In this document: in pieces, positions 7,944 to 17,548 of the stretch | How the letters are laid out: every line of letters starts with the position of its first letter | Position numbering within the stretch: position 1 is the first letter of the stretch | From: SVTX01 sp045602385 | Lineage (GTDB): Bacteria; Bacillota; Clostridia; Oscillospirales; CAG-272 | Length of the DNA stretch: 64,000 bases | Reading direction: 5' to 3' | NCBI GenBank assembly: GCA_045602385.1 | Contig: JAZSBL010000040.1 | Coordinates: forward strand, 12,861-76,860 | The notes under the pieces: model-generated | Told to the model about the DNA's origin: nothing | The model's database searches: none | Seen by the model: the letters and a program-made list of their open reading frames with translations, nothing else | Program-made: the position numbers and the translations under genes

Positions 7944-9665
7944 TTATCTCTTCCTGCGTCTGATAACGATAACGCTACCCACGCAAAGAGTTATCATTGC
8001 GGGTATGACCGTGAGGCATATAAGCCAGGTCGTTGCCTGTGAGGTGAATATGGGATTATTCGCCGCGCCGTCTATATCGTACACGTAAAACGCCTTGAGA
8101 TTGATATTCGCCGGAACCGCCTCACCACCCGTTCTTCGAAGAGCGGAAAGAATAACGTCGGTATTTCCGTACGCAGCCGAATCAAGCGCATCGTTCGACA
8201 AAAAGTCCGTTGAGGCCAAGGACAAAACGTAAGAAGAACGGTCAATGCTCGTGTAACTGCTCTCCTGCTTTATTCTTGACTCCTTTGTAACGGTCATAAG
8301 GCCGAAAAGGTCCTCATCCGCCGCTATCTCGTATATCTCTCCGCCGACGTACGCGGATGCGGTATCGTAGCTTGAGAACACGTTTGTTATCATACGGCTG
8401 ACACCGTTATGATAGTATGAATAGTAGGCATATGCATCAACTCCGTTTTCTACGTCTGCAGGAACGAAATTTTTAACGTAGCTCGCAGAGGGCTTTATAG
8501 CGGTAGGCTTACCGAAAATCACCATTGGCGGATAGCTTTGACGCTGAAGGTCATACGTAAGACCGTCAGAAACGCCCTCCTCGCCATATTTTCCTACGAC
8601 AATATCGCCTCTACCCACGTCGGTGCAGTTTTGTGTGTCCCTGACAGCGTAATTTTCACGCTCTCCCGCGCCGTTATCGGCTCTTGCGACAGCAATTCCC
8701 CACTCCGAGAGGTATTCCTCAAGATTTTTATGCTGAGGGGTCTCTCTTGAGCAAATATAGAAAAACGCATTGGACCCCTCAAGATATCTGTCAAGCTTGT
8801 CTATCTCGCTGACACCGTTCTCACCAAGCGACCCGTAAGCCTTAAAATCGCTTTGCGGATCGAACGTTATCATCATTCTGCAATTTTCGGGGATCTCGTC
8901 CTTTTCAAGATCAAGATACACAATATCGTATCCCGCGCCGCCAATAAGCTTTATAAAGGTGGAATATTCCTCACGCACCTTACCATCAGCATCAAAAAGG
9001 CTCTCTCCGTGGTTTGTTGTGATAGCGCAAATAGGAGATTCCGCTCTGGTAAGCGCAAGAATCATAGCGGAAAGCTTCTGCTCGCCGTTGTATGCCCAAG
9101 CGTAATCCTTGCCGTCATCCTGATAATAAAACGAGCTTGAGCTGTGAACGAGATATTCGCTTCCAAACTCTACGATAACGTCGTTTTCATATATCGTGGA
9201 TGCGGATGTAGTCTTAAATTTTTGTACGGAAGAGGGGTTTTGTCTTATATTTTCATACCGCACGTCAACATATTCGGAGAATTTCTTTTCAAGTGAGCGC
9301 GCAGTTATGCTGATATAGCGCATTTTCTCGTCGCCCTCTATAATATCCTTATCCGAGCAAAAAATTATATTGACCTTGATCGGCTCCTCTCCGCGTACCG
9401 CCCTGTTCTCATTAACAGTCTTGATCATCGGAATGACCTCTGTGCTTATAAGGGCTTCGCAGGATTCGGAAAGCGTATACATCGTGGACTCTCCGTCAGC
9501 GTATCTCACCTCGGACATATCCACATACCAGAGTCCGGCGTCTGCCAAAAGCGTGAACACCAAGCCAAATATTATTACCAAAACCGTCACATGCGCGGTC
9601 ACAAGCGTTATTCTCTTTCCGCTTTTCGCACGCGTGGACTTTGTTTCCTCTGCTCTGTCCATCAT
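7944..9665 (-). CDS. GldG-like ABC transporter auxiliary protein, copy 2
   Basis: The 573-residue product has one N-terminal membrane segment (about residues 18-45) and one C-terminal segment (about 540-565, WLICLTVIPAMITLCVGSV) followed by a basic stop-transfer RRRKR. The domain between them has the layout of the GldG/ABC_transp_aux family, including the conserved 'ICAITTNHGE' strand and 'Y.IVYLDLEKDEIPENCRMMITFDP'. It starts at ATG 9665 with AGGAGG 10 nt upstream. It is a tandem paralogue of the gene just upstream. The family acts with an ABC-2 type exporter; in Bacteroidetes it is linked to gliding, but in Clostridia the substrate is unknown. Confidence 0.85.
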   Translation of the reverse strand: MMDRAEETKSTRAKSGKRITLVTAHVTVLVIIFGLVFTLLADAGLWYVDMSEVRYADGESTMYTLSESCEALISTEVIPMIKTVNENRAVRGEEPIKVNIIFCSDKDIIEGDEKMRYISITARSLEKKFSEYVDVRYENIRQNPSSVQKFKTTSASTIYENDVIVEFGSEYLVHSSSSFYYQDDGKDYAWAYNGEQKLSAMILALTRAESPICAITTNHGESLFDADGKVREEYSTFIKLIGGAGYDIVYLDLEKDEIPENCRMMITFDPQSDFKAYGSLGENGVSEIDKLDRYLEGSNAFFYICSRETPQHKNLEEYLSEWGIAVARADNGAGERENYAVRDTQNCTDVGRGDIVVGKYGEEGVSDGLTYDLQRQSYPPMVIFGKPTAIKPSASYVKNFVPADVENGVDAYAYYSYYHNGVSRMITNVFSSYDTASAYVGGEIYEIAADEDLFGLMTVTKESRIKQESSYTSIDRSSYVLSLASTDFLSNDALDSAAYGNTDVILSALRRTGGEAVPANINLKAFYVYDIDGAANNPIFTSQATTWLICLTVIPAMITLCVGSVIVIRRRKR

Positions 9666-9699
9666 CAGCCTACGCCTCCTCTCTGTAAAAATACTTTGC

Positions 9700-11232
9700 T
9701 CATCTGTTTCTTCTCCTGACGATCACCACAGTGCCGATCGTAGCAGTCGCGATCAAGGGAAGAGCCACCATGACCACGGTTATTATAGTAGCATCGCGTG
9801 TTGTAAGACTTGAAATATCGGTCTGGCCCATAGGCTTTGATACAAGGGTCGATGGCGCATTGTCCTTACCCATATAGCGAATTATCTCGCCTATCGCCCT
9901 GCTGTTTCCAAGTGAGGCCGACTGGAGCGCGTCACCGGATGCAAAATCAGTAGATGCCGATGCAATAAGATATGATTTTTCACCGTTTGCGCAGGCCTGC
10001 TCGGTCATAGACATGAGGATAAAGTCCTCATCAGATGCGCGCGATACGGCGCGACCGTCCGCCCAGGCTACCGCGGTGGAATTAGCCGAAAAGATCGTGG
10101 AGAGCGTACGGTTCGTTTCCGCGGAAACAAAATTTCCATTCCCGTCCGCGACAAAGGCAGAGGATACCGACATATACGTCGTGTTTCCAAAGGCCGCAGG
10201 GGATTTGACCCCCTTTGCAAGCTCTGCCGCAGCTCCGCTCTGCGCGGGAGCCGCAACGACCGTGTATCCGTCACCGGTAAGCGAATTCGCGCTATCCTTC
10301 ACAAGATAGCATGCCTCTATCCCCTCGTCGGTCGTCTTGTGCATATAATTTACACCCCAAGAGGACAAAAAGCCCTCAAAATTCTCAAATCCACCCGATG
10401 CAAAGGTGTCCGCGGACAAAAATACCATGTATTTTCCGCCGCTCGCCATGAACTTCTCAAGACGGGCAACCTCCGATACCTCGCTCGTCTCACCGCTCAC
10501 GGTAAGATCCTTCTTGGGGTTGAATGTCAAAAGGATCTCACAATCCTCAGGTATCTCGTCAGCATAGAGATCCAGCGTTCCGACAGTATATCCCGCCTGA
10601 GCCATAACTCTGACAAGCTCCTGATCGGCAAATTCCTCGCCGTGATTTACCGTAACGTAGCACATAGGAGTGTTTTTCTGCGTAACTCTCATAAGAGCCG
10701 ACGCGATGAGTATCTCACCGTTGTACGCTACCGCAACACTCTCGTAATTTACAGTTTCATAGGCGTAAAAGTCTCTGAGATCTACCGTTTCGTGCTTGTC
10801 GCCGTATACGAAAACAACATCCATAACAGAATCCACGCCATAGTAATTTGCCAAGGTAGGCTTTTCAAATACGTCAATGTAATCTATTTCGATCATATCG
10901 GTAAAAGTCTCCGCCACCTCAATAACAGAGTCGTAAACGTATTTGTACATCTCCTCGGAGCGTATATTTTCCTTTGTATCGCAAAAGATTATTTTTATTT
11001 TACCGCCGCGCTCCGACAGTTCGGGGGAAACGTATTTTTCAATGTATTTACGACAGGGATCGCTAAGCTCATACACCTGCGGCCGACCCATCTCGCCGTA
11101 CATCCAATCGTACCGCAGGGACAGTACCGCCGCAATTACGTTCAGGATGACTAGAGATGCCACCACCAGAACGCAAAGCAAAAGCGAAAGCGTGCCGTAT
11201 CTCAGGCGGCGCCTGCTTACATTCTTCCTCAT
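9700..11232 (-). CDS. GldG-like ABC transporter auxiliary protein, copy 1
   Basis: The 510-residue product has an N-terminal membrane anchor (about residues 12-38) and a C-terminal one (about 475-500) ending in a basic VRRRNR. The central domain matches its downstream paralogue motif by motif: 'VTVNHGEEFADQELVRVMAQAGY' corresponds to 'ITTNHGESLFD', and 'DEIPEDCEILLTFNPKKD' to 'DEIPENCRMMITFDPQSD'. It is separated from the permease by 12 nt and from copy 2 by 34 nt. The start is ATG 11232 with a G-rich GGGGGG in place of a clear Shine-Dalgarno. Confidence 0.85.
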   Translation of the reverse strand: MRKNVSRRRLRYGTLSLLLCVLVVASLVILNVIAAVLSLRYDWMYGEMGRPQVYELSDPCRKYIEKYVSPELSERGGKIKIIFCDTKENIRSEEMYKYVYDSVIEVAETFTDMIEIDYIDVFEKPTLANYYGVDSVMDVVFVYGDKHETVDLRDFYAYETVNYESVAVAYNGEILIASALMRVTQKNTPMCYVTVNHGEEFADQELVRVMAQAGYTVGTLDLYADEIPEDCEILLTFNPKKDLTVSGETSEVSEVARLEKFMASGGKYMVFLSADTFASGGFENFEGFLSSWGVNYMHKTTDEGIEACYLVKDSANSLTGDGYTVVAAPAQSGAAAELAKGVKSPAAFGNTTYMSVSSAFVADGNGNFVSAETNRTLSTIFSANSTAVAWADGRAVSRASDEDFILMSMTEQACANGEKSYLIASASTDFASGDALQSASLGNSRAIGEIIRYMGKDNAPSTLVSKPMGQTDISSLTTRDATIITVVMVALPLIATATIGTVVIVRRRNR

Positions 11233-11244
11233 ATACCCCCCATA

Positions 11245-11991
11245 TCAGCTCCAACGGCGCTTTTCGTATACGCGCACCGTAAGAAAAACGAAAAGAAATA
11301 CCAAGGATGCGAAATAAATAATTGCGCCCACATCGAATATTCCGTTAGCGAAATTGGAGAATCGCGAGGTTACGCTTATCCAGGAGAGGACCAATCTTAC
11401 AGCGTACACGTCGATAAGGGATGCAAAAAGACCGATCCCAACAAAGCCAACGATCACCGCAACGCTGATCACCGCCGCTGCAAGCTGGTTTTCGCAAAGC
11501 GAGGAAATGAACGTGCCTATCGCGATAAATACTGCTCCGATAAAGATCACACCTATAACGCAGCCCACGATCTCAGGTGTCACAGGCCCGATATTTATCG
11601 AATCGTCACCGAGATTGGCCTTTTCTGTCGCCGCGATAGCGTAAAGAGGGATCAGATTCACAAGAGACACGCCGACGCAGCCGAGGAAAAGAGTTATAGC
11701 CGCCAGGAACTTACCCAGAACCATACCCGTAATTGTGACGGGAGCGGTCAGCAGAAGCTGCTCGGTGCGTATTTTCCTCTCTTCGGAAAAAAGTCTCATT
11801 GTCAGCAAGGGGATAAGCACCACAAGCGAGTAGACCAATACAGTAAAATACGAGCTTGTATCATAGCTTCCGGAAAGGATAGTCGTCATGCAGCATAAAA
11901 GTGCCGAAAAAACGAGAAATATCCCCACAAATATGTACCCTATCGGGTTTGTAAAATAGGAGCGCATCTCCTTTTTGTATATAGCGAACAT
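11245..11991 (-). CDS. ABC-2 type permease, GldF-like
   Basis: The 248-residue product begins MFAIYKKEMRSYFTNPIGYIFVGIF, the standard opening of the GldF/NosY-type ABC-2 permease. It has about six hydrophobic spans, and the cytoplasmic loop RLFSEERKIRTEQLLLTAP is a family signature. The start was moved to ATG 11991 because GAAAGGA (12001-12007) lies 9 nt upstream; the longer frame from 12009 has no site. It should form the membrane channel with the ATPase encoded immediately upstream. Confidence 0.92.
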   Translation of the reverse strand: MFAIYKKEMRSYFTNPIGYIFVGIFLVFSALLCCMTTILSGSYDTSSYFTVLVYSLVVLIPLLTMRLFSEERKIRTEQLLLTAPVTITGMVLGKFLAAITLFLGCVGVSLVNLIPLYAIAATEKANLGDDSINIGPVTPEIVGCVIGVIFIGAVFIAIGTFISSLCENQLAAAVISVAVIVGFVGIGLFASLIDVYAVRLVLSWISVTSRFSNFANGIFDVGAIIYFASLVFLFVFLTVRVYEKRRWS

Positions 11992-12025
11992 CGTGTTATG
12001 TCCTTTCAATCAAAATTCAGGCGTA

Positions 12026-13111
12026 TCAGTCGTCAACAGAGGTCTTTGCATCCTCATCGCGCTTAAGCTCGGCATCCTTCACCATTTCACCTGCCAGCTC
12101 CTCTTCAAGCATGGTCTTTGTACGTGCCACGCGCTTTTTTGTGGTTCTCTCATAGCGGTGAGAAGTGGATTTTTCCTTTTCAGCCCTGTCAACAACGCTT
12201 ATAAATATGTCCTCAAGGCTCATTCCCACAGCCTCAAGTCCGATTATCGCAAAACCGTTTTGCGCCATAGTAAAGAAGAGCTTTTTGCGAATATCCGCGC
12301 CCTGCTCGCTCTCTACCGTATAAATGTACGCATCGCCGTCGCGCTCGGTCTGCTGCTCAACGAAGCAGACACCGGGGATCGACTTTATCGCTCCAAGCAC
12401 CTCCTTGCAGGGTCCGCATATCTTAACGCTCATTCTTCGGTTATTTTCGACGACTCTCGTTATATTTTCGGTTTTCTCGTCCGCGACGATCCTTCCCTTG
12501 TTGATAATAAGAATTCTGTCGCAAACCGCGGCGACCTCACCCAAAACGTGAGTAGAAAGAAGCACCGTGTGGTTTTTACCGAGAGTTCTTATAAGGGAAC
12601 GGATCTCAATTATCTGCTTGGGGTCAAGTCCGACCGTAGGCTCATCAAAAATGATCACCGGTGGGTCACCGATAAGGGCCTGGGCAACACCGACTCTCTG
12701 CTTATATCCCTTCGAGAGGTTACGAATAAGTCTTTTCCTCACGTCCGCGATCTTTACAACGTCGCAGACCTCCGCTATATGCGCCTCACGATCAAAGGTG
12801 CAGCCCTTGAGATCGTAGGTAAAGTTAAGGTATTCTTCAACCGTCATATCGGGATAAACGGGAGGCTGCTCAGGAAGATATCCGATAAGCTTTTTCACCC
12901 CTATGGGATCGGCCATCATGTCTATTCCGTCAATGGATACTCTGCCCGCAGTTGCCGACAAACAGCCGGTAAGGATATTCATCGTTGTGCTCTTGCCCGC
13001 ACCGTTAGGACCAAGGAATCCCACAGTTTCGCCGCGACCGATCTCAACGCATATATCGTCAACCGCCGTGTTTGATCCGTAATTTTTCGTAAGATGCTCT
13101 ATTTTTATCAT
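12026..13111 (-). CDS. ABC transporter ATP-binding protein, GldA-like
   Basis: The 361-residue product shows Walker A GPNGAGKST (about residues 35-43), Q-loop PEQ, signature LSKGYKQRVG, Walker B VIIFDEPT, the D-loop and the switch His in LSTHVL. Residues about 215-305 form the extra C-terminal domain common to GldA/NatA-type ATPases, followed by a charged tail of about 55 residues (TTKKRVARTK...) not usual in the family. It is the first gene of the five-gene operon. No clean promoter was found in the AT-rich upstream region. Confidence 0.95.
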   Translation of the reverse strand: MIKIEHLTKNYGSNTAVDDICVEIGRGETVGFLGPNGAGKSTTMNILTGCLSATAGRVSIDGIDMMADPIGVKKLIGYLPEQPPVYPDMTVEEYLNFTYDLKGCTFDREAHIAEVCDVVKIADVRKRLIRNLSKGYKQRVGVAQALIGDPPVIIFDEPTVGLDPKQIIEIRSLIRTLGKNHTVLLSTHVLGEVAAVCDRILIINKGRIVADEKTENITRVVENNRRMSVKICGPCKEVLGAIKSIPGVCFVEQQTERDGDAYIYTVESEQGADIRKKLFFTMAQNGFAIIGLEAVGMSLEDIFISVVDRAEKEKSTSHRYERTTKKRVARTKTMLEEELAGEMVKDAELKRDEDAKTSVDD

Positions 13112-13405
13112 TTCCCGACCTCTTAAATGAGATTTATTTGCTGTTCAGTGAATGTTGCTTGCCAAAATCGGCAAGATTCCGTTCCAATATCGGGACGAAA
13201 GCAAATTTTCACAAGTAATAGTCTACCACCAATTTGTAAACTGCCTATGAACATAAATATATAATATATACTCCATTTAGCGATTTTCACGTGATTTTTC
13301 CGTGAACACATAAAAAATAGCTCCTCCCAATTGTTAGTGCCGCACCACAAGCAGGGCTATATATAGCCCTACGCCTTATTACATTATAATTTTCTCAGTC
13401 TCCTA
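13112..13405. other. Intergenic region between divergent operons, with a perfect 18 bp palindrome
   Basis: No gene was found. AGGGCTATA/TATAGCCCT (13353-13370) is a perfect palindrome without a loop, more typical of a dimeric regulator site than a terminator. The rest is AT-rich (several TATAT tracts near 13255-13275) and may hold the promoter of the ABC operon. Confidence 0.4.
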
Positions 13406-13434
13406 TTGACTCTTGACAGCTTTTCTGCTAAAAT
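13406..13434 (+). promoter_or_regulatory. Promoter of ahcY-mnmG-rsmG
   Basis: TTGACT (13406-13411), 17 nt, TAAAAT (13429-13434), leaving a leader of about 35 nt. That is too short for a SAM- or SAH-sensing riboswitch. Confidence 0.7.
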
Positions 13435-13474
13435 AGTATTTGTAGAAGTATGCATTTTAAGAGAGGAAAACTAA

Positions 13475-14716
13475 ATGAGTAACATAACTAATCCCTCAAT
13501 TTGGGAATCAGGAAGAGATAAGATCGAGTGGGTGCGCTCTTATATGCCCCTTCTCTCCTCCATTGAAGAGGAATTCAAGGCAAATCAGCCCTTCAAGGGA
13601 ATGAAGATATCTATGTCGATTCACCTTGAGGCAAAGACAGCTAACCTTGCAAAGGTCCTACGCGCGGGTGGCGCAGAGGTAAGAGTTACAGGCTGTAATC
13701 CCCTTTCAACACAGGATGACGTCGCCGCAGCCCTTGTACATGAGGGATTTGAGGTAAATGCCCACCACGGAACAGACGAGGCAGGCTACACAAAGGACCT
13801 TATAAACACGATATCCTTCTGCCCGGACATTCTTATAGACGACGGTGGAGACCTTATGGCGCTTTTGCACGGAGAGTACCGTGAATACGGCAAAAACCTC
13901 ATCGGCGGATGCGAGGAGACCACCACGGGTGTCCACAGACTAATGTCCCGTGAGGCGCAGGGCAAGCTCGACTACACCATGATCGACGTAAACGACGCAA
14001 ACTGCAAACATTTGTTCGACAACAGATACGGTACAGGACAGTCAACCCTTGACGGTATAATGAACTCAACAAACCTTATAATAGCAGGAAAAACCTTTGT
14101 TGTCGCGGGCTACGGCTGGTGCGGTAAGGGCCTTGCCATGAGAGCCAAGGGTATGGGCGCAGTCGTTATCGTGACCGAGATCGATCCCATCAAGGCAATC
14201 GAAGCGGTTATGGACGGATTTACCGTAATGACCATGGACGAGGCAGCTCCCCTCGGAGATATATTCGTCACTCTCACAGGCTGTTCCGATGTAATCACAA
14301 AGCGCCATATCGAGAAAATGAAGGACGGAGTCCTTCTTGCGAATAGCGGTCACTTCGACGTAGAGATCAACAAGGGCGATCTTGAAGCTCTTTCGACCCG
14401 TATTTTCGATCGCAAGCCCAATATAAAGGGCTACGAGATGAAGGACGGTCGTATTATCAACCTTCTTGCCGAGGGTAGACTTGTAAACCTCGCCGCAGGA
14501 AACGGACATCCCGCCGAAATCATGGACATGTCCTTTGCAATTCAGGCAAAATCCCTTGAATATCTTGCAAAAAACAAGGGCAAGCTCGAAAAGAAGCTCT
14601 ATGCAGTTCCCGAGGAGATCGATAGTGCAGTCGCGCTTTTGAAGCTCAAAACTATGGGAATCAACATTGATACACTTACAGAAGAACAGAAAATTTATCT
14701 TACAAAGGTAGACTAA
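13475..14716 (+). CDS. ahcY: Adenosylhomocysteinase
   Basis: The 413-residue enzyme hydrolyses S-adenosylhomocysteine to homocysteine and adenosine. The NAD-binding segment VAGYGWCGKGLAMRAKG (about residues 210-226) and the substrate-domain motifs (SIHLEAKTA, CNPLSTQDDVAAAL) are intact. It is the short form lacking the 40-residue insertion, and it ends in the typical LKLKTMGINIDTLTEEQ tail. GAGAGGAAAA precedes the ATG. Its TAA abuts the ATG of mnmG with no gap, so methyl-cycle recycling is co-transcribed with two tRNA/rRNA modification genes. Confidence 0.97.
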   Translation: MSNITNPSIWESGRDKIEWVRSYMPLLSSIEEEFKANQPFKGMKISMSIHLEAKTANLAKVLRAGGAEVRVTGCNPLSTQDDVAAALVHEGFEVNAHHGTDEAGYTKDLINTISFCPDILIDDGGDLMALLHGEYREYGKNLIGGCEETTTGVHRLMSREAQGKLDYTMIDVNDANCKHLFDNRYGTGQSTLDGIMNSTNLIIAGKTFVVAGYGWCGKGLAMRAKGMGAVVIVTEIDPIKAIEAVMDGFTVMTMDEAAPLGDIFVTLTGCSDVITKRHIEKMKDGVLLANSGHFDVEINKGDLEALSTRIFDRKPNIKGYEMKDGRIINLLAEGRLVNLAAGNGHPAEIMDMSFAIQAKSLEYLAKNKGKLEKKLYAVPEEIDSAVALLKLKTMGINIDTLTEEQKIYLTKVD

Positions 14717-16600
14717 ATGGAACTCAGAACGACTGTTGCGGTAATTGGCGCGGGACACGCGGGCATAGAGGCGGCTTTAGCCTCAGCAAGAATGGGGCTT
14801 GACACCGTTCTTTTCACCATGTCCCTTGACAGTATCGCAAATATGCCCTGCAATCCCTCCATCGGTGGAACGGCAAAGGGACACCTCGTATATGAAATAG
14901 ATGCCTTGGGAGGCGAGATGGGCCGCGCTGCGGACAAGGTCACACTGCAGTCGAGAACCCTGAATCTCGGCAAGGGCGCGGCAGTACATTCAAAAAGGAT
15001 CCAGGCAGACCGCAAAAAGTATCAGGCGATAATGAAATCGACGCTTGAAAGGACCGAAAATCTCCGTCTTATTCAGGCCGAGATAACCGAGATAATCACC
15101 GAGGAAACGCCCGATAGTCCTTATGCCAAAAGGATAATCGGAGTTAAAACAAAGCTTGAGGAGATATGGTATTGCGAGGCCGCGATCATCTCTGCGGGAA
15201 CCTTCCTGGACGGCAGAATATTCATCGGAAACGTCAATTACTCCGCAGGTCCCGACGGACTGCTCGGCGCAAACGGACTCACAAATTCACTTATAGAAAA
15301 CGGAATCAGTATCATGAGATTCAAGACGGGAACTCCCGCCAGAGTCAAAAGAAGCACCATCGATCTTTCTTGTCTCGAGGTGCAGGACGGAGAAGTCGAC
15401 CTCATTCCGTTCTCCTGGTCAACCGACCCCGATAAATTCAAGGGCCTTGAGCAGATACCCTGCCATATAGTTTACACAAACGCAGAAACCCACCGTATTA
15501 TAAGGGAAAACATACATCGCTCGGCAATGTATTCGGGGCAGATACATGGCACAGGCCCTCGCTATTGCCCATCAATTGAAGACAAGCTCGTCCGCTTTGC
15601 AGAGAAGGAAAGGCATCAGCTTTTCGTGGAGCCGCTCGGAGAAAACACCGAGGAAATGTACATCCAAGGCTTTTCCACCTCTCTTCCGACCGACGTGCAA
15701 TATGATATGCTCCGTTCTCTCGACGGATTCAAAAACGCAGAGATAATGCGATATGCATATGCCATAGAATACGACTGCATTGACCCCACTCAGCTCTATC
15801 CAACCCTTGAATTCAAAGGTATTTCGGGGCTTTACGGCGCAGGGCAGTTCAACGGAACGTCAGGCTATGAGGAGGCAGCCGCGCAGGGACTTGTCGCCGG
15901 AATAAACGCATCTCTCAAGATAAAAGGCAAAGATCCAATGATCCTTGAGCGTTCAAGCAGCTATATCGGCACACTTATTGACGATCTTACAACCAAGGGC
16001 ACAAACGAGCCCTATCGCATGATGACCTCAAGATCGGAATATCGCCTGCTTTTACGACAAGATAATTCAGATACCCGCCTTACCCACATCGGACGCGTCG
16101 TAGGACTTGTCAGCGACGAGCAATTCAGATGCTTTGAGGAGAAACAATCCCTTATAGCAAAAGAAAAAGACAGGCTGGAATCAACACGACTTTCAAAGGA
16201 ATCCGCAACCGAATTTCTCGCAAAACACGGTAAAGAACCGGCAAAATCAGGCGTTTCGCTGGCGGATTTTCTCCGTCGTCCCGACTTTGATTACGATACT
16301 ATAGCAGAGATAGATACAAAACGGCCGGATCTCCCGCGTTCGGTAGTCCTCAGCGCCGCAACCGACATAAAATACGCAGGTTACGTCAAAAAACAGCTCG
16401 CAGAGGTAAAAAAGCAAGAAAAGCTTGAAACAAAGCCCCTTTCTCCCGACATTGATTATCTTTCAATACGCGGACTTCGTATTGAGGCCGCGCAAAAGCT
16501 AAATAAAATCAAGCCATTGACTATCGGTCAGGCATCAAGAATCAGCGGAGTAAGCCCCGCAGATATATCGGTGTTACTGGTATATCTCGGCATAAAATGA
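14717..16600 (+). CDS. mnmG: tRNA uridine-5-carboxymethylaminomethyl modification enzyme MnmG (GidA)
   Basis: The 627-residue FAD protein works with MnmE to install cmnm5U at the wobble uridine. FAD motif VIGAGHAGIEAALASARMG is at residues 8-26. Conserved blocks NPSIGGTAKGHL, GTFLDGRIFIG and TSRSEYRLLLRQDNSD are all present. Length is normal. It is the middle gene of ahcY-mnmG-rsmG and overlaps rsmG by ATGA. Its partner mnmE lies 17 kb away on the other strand. Confidence 0.98.
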   Translation: MELRTTVAVIGAGHAGIEAALASARMGLDTVLFTMSLDSIANMPCNPSIGGTAKGHLVYEIDALGGEMGRAADKVTLQSRTLNLGKGAAVHSKRIQADRKKYQAIMKSTLERTENLRLIQAEITEIITEETPDSPYAKRIIGVKTKLEEIWYCEAAIISAGTFLDGRIFIGNVNYSAGPDGLLGANGLTNSLIENGISIMRFKTGTPARVKRSTIDLSCLEVQDGEVDLIPFSWSTDPDKFKGLEQIPCHIVYTNAETHRIIRENIHRSAMYSGQIHGTGPRYCPSIEDKLVRFAEKERHQLFVEPLGENTEEMYIQGFSTSLPTDVQYDMLRSLDGFKNAEIMRYAYAIEYDCIDPTQLYPTLEFKGISGLYGAGQFNGTSGYEEAAAQGLVAGINASLKIKGKDPMILERSSSYIGTLIDDLTTKGTNEPYRMMTSRSEYRLLLRQDNSDTRLTHIGRVVGLVSDEQFRCFEEKQSLIAKEKDRLESTRLSKESATEFLAKHGKEPAKSGVSLADFLRRPDFDYDTIAEIDTKRPDLPRSVVLSAATDIKYAGYVKKQLAEVKKQEKLETKPLSPDIDYLSIRGLRIEAAQKLNKIKPLTIGQASRISGVSPADISVLLVYLGIK

Positions 16601-17328
16601 TTATGGAATATAGAGAATACAAGGATTTACTATACAAAGCCTTCACCGAAAACAACATTGCAGACCTGCTGTGCGACGAAAGCGCAGAAAAGCTTTATAA
16701 GTTTTCAGAGATACTTATTGAAACAAACAGATCATTCAATCTGACAGCCATAACCGACGAAAAAGATGTCATTTTAAAGCATTTTGTGGACTGCGCGTCA
16801 ATAATCAAGCAGATTCCACCCAATGCAACACTCGTAGACGTAGGGTGCGGGGCGGGATTTCCCTCCCTCCCGATCGCTATTTTACGTAGTGACGTAAGGG
16901 CCACATCCCTTGACAGCACAACAAAAAAGATTGATTTCATTAACAAAATTGCGCAGAACCTATCCTTATACAACGTTACTGCAATAAGCACACGAGCGGA
17001 GGATTTCGCCAAAACACACAGAGAAAGCTTTGACATAGTAACAAGCCGCGCGGTCGCGCGCCTCAACATCCTCGACGAGCTTTGCCTCCCCTTAGTTAAG
17101 GTTGGCGGCAAATTCATAGCAATGAAATCATCTCGCGGAGAAATCGAGCTGTCGGAAGCAATTACAGGTATAGAAAAGCTCGGAGGAAAGCTTGATAATG
17201 TTGAAAAGAAAACCCTTTCCTTTGACGGAGCGACAATAGAAAGAGAAACCTACGTATTCAAAAAAGTACGCCAAACCCCCTCCCAATACCCACGTAACTA
17301 TTCTCAAATAGCGAAAAAGCCTTTATAA
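16597..17328 (+). CDS. rsmG: 16S rRNA (guanine527-N7)-methyltransferase RsmG (GidB)
   Basis: The 243-residue product has the SAM-binding loop LVDVGCGAGFPSLPIAIL (about residues 78-95), then TSRAVARL and GGKFIAMKS, as in the RsmG family. Translation is probably coupled to mnmG through the 4 nt ATGA overlap. A 15 bp terminator hairpin follows 15 nt after the stop. Confidence 0.97.
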   Translation: MIMEYREYKDLLYKAFTENNIADLLCDESAEKLYKFSEILIETNRSFNLTAITDEKDVILKHFVDCASIIKQIPPNATLVDVGCGAGFPSLPIAILRSDVRATSLDSTTKKIDFINKIAQNLSLYNVTAISTRAEDFAKTHRESFDIVTSRAVARLNILDELCLPLVKVGGKFIAMKSSRGEIELSEAITGIEKLGGKLDNVEKKTLSFDGATIERETYVFKKVRQTPSQYPRNYSQIAKKPL

Positions 17329-17343
17329 ACAATAGAAAATCAA

Positions 17344-17380
17344 CAAACATCCCTCGCGCAGAAACCGCGAGGGATGTTTG
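17344..17380 (+). terminator. Terminator of ahcY-mnmG-rsmG, fused to parS1
   Basis: A perfect 15 bp stem, CAAACATCCCTCGCG (17344-17358) with CGCGAGGGATGTTTG (17366-17380). The last two bases of the right arm are the first two of parS1, whose TTT supplies the short U-tract. Confidence 0.8.
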
Positions 17381-17394
17381 TTTCACGTGAAACA
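17379..17394. promoter_or_regulatory. parS site 1
   Basis: Exact match to the ParB-binding consensus TGTTTCACGTGAAACA. Confidence 0.96.
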
Positions 17395-17420
17395 TTATCG
17401 CAAAATCACACCGCGCAGAG

Positions 17421-17436
17421 CGTTTCACGTGAAACA
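17421..17436. promoter_or_regulatory. parS site 2
   Basis: CGTTTCACGTGAAACA, one mismatch (first base) to the parS consensus. Confidence 0.93.
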
Positions 17437-17465
17437 CTCTGCCACCAAATCGCACCGCCGTAGTA

Positions 17466-17481
17466 TGTTTCACGTGAAACA
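17466..17481. promoter_or_regulatory. parS site 3
   Basis: Exact match to the parS consensus TGTTTCACGTGAAACA. Confidence 0.96.
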
Positions 17482-17548
17482 TATCCCCACGCTCCCCCCA
17501 AAAAAAGATCGCGTCGGCCGCCCCGCAAAATGCCACATTAACTCACCT

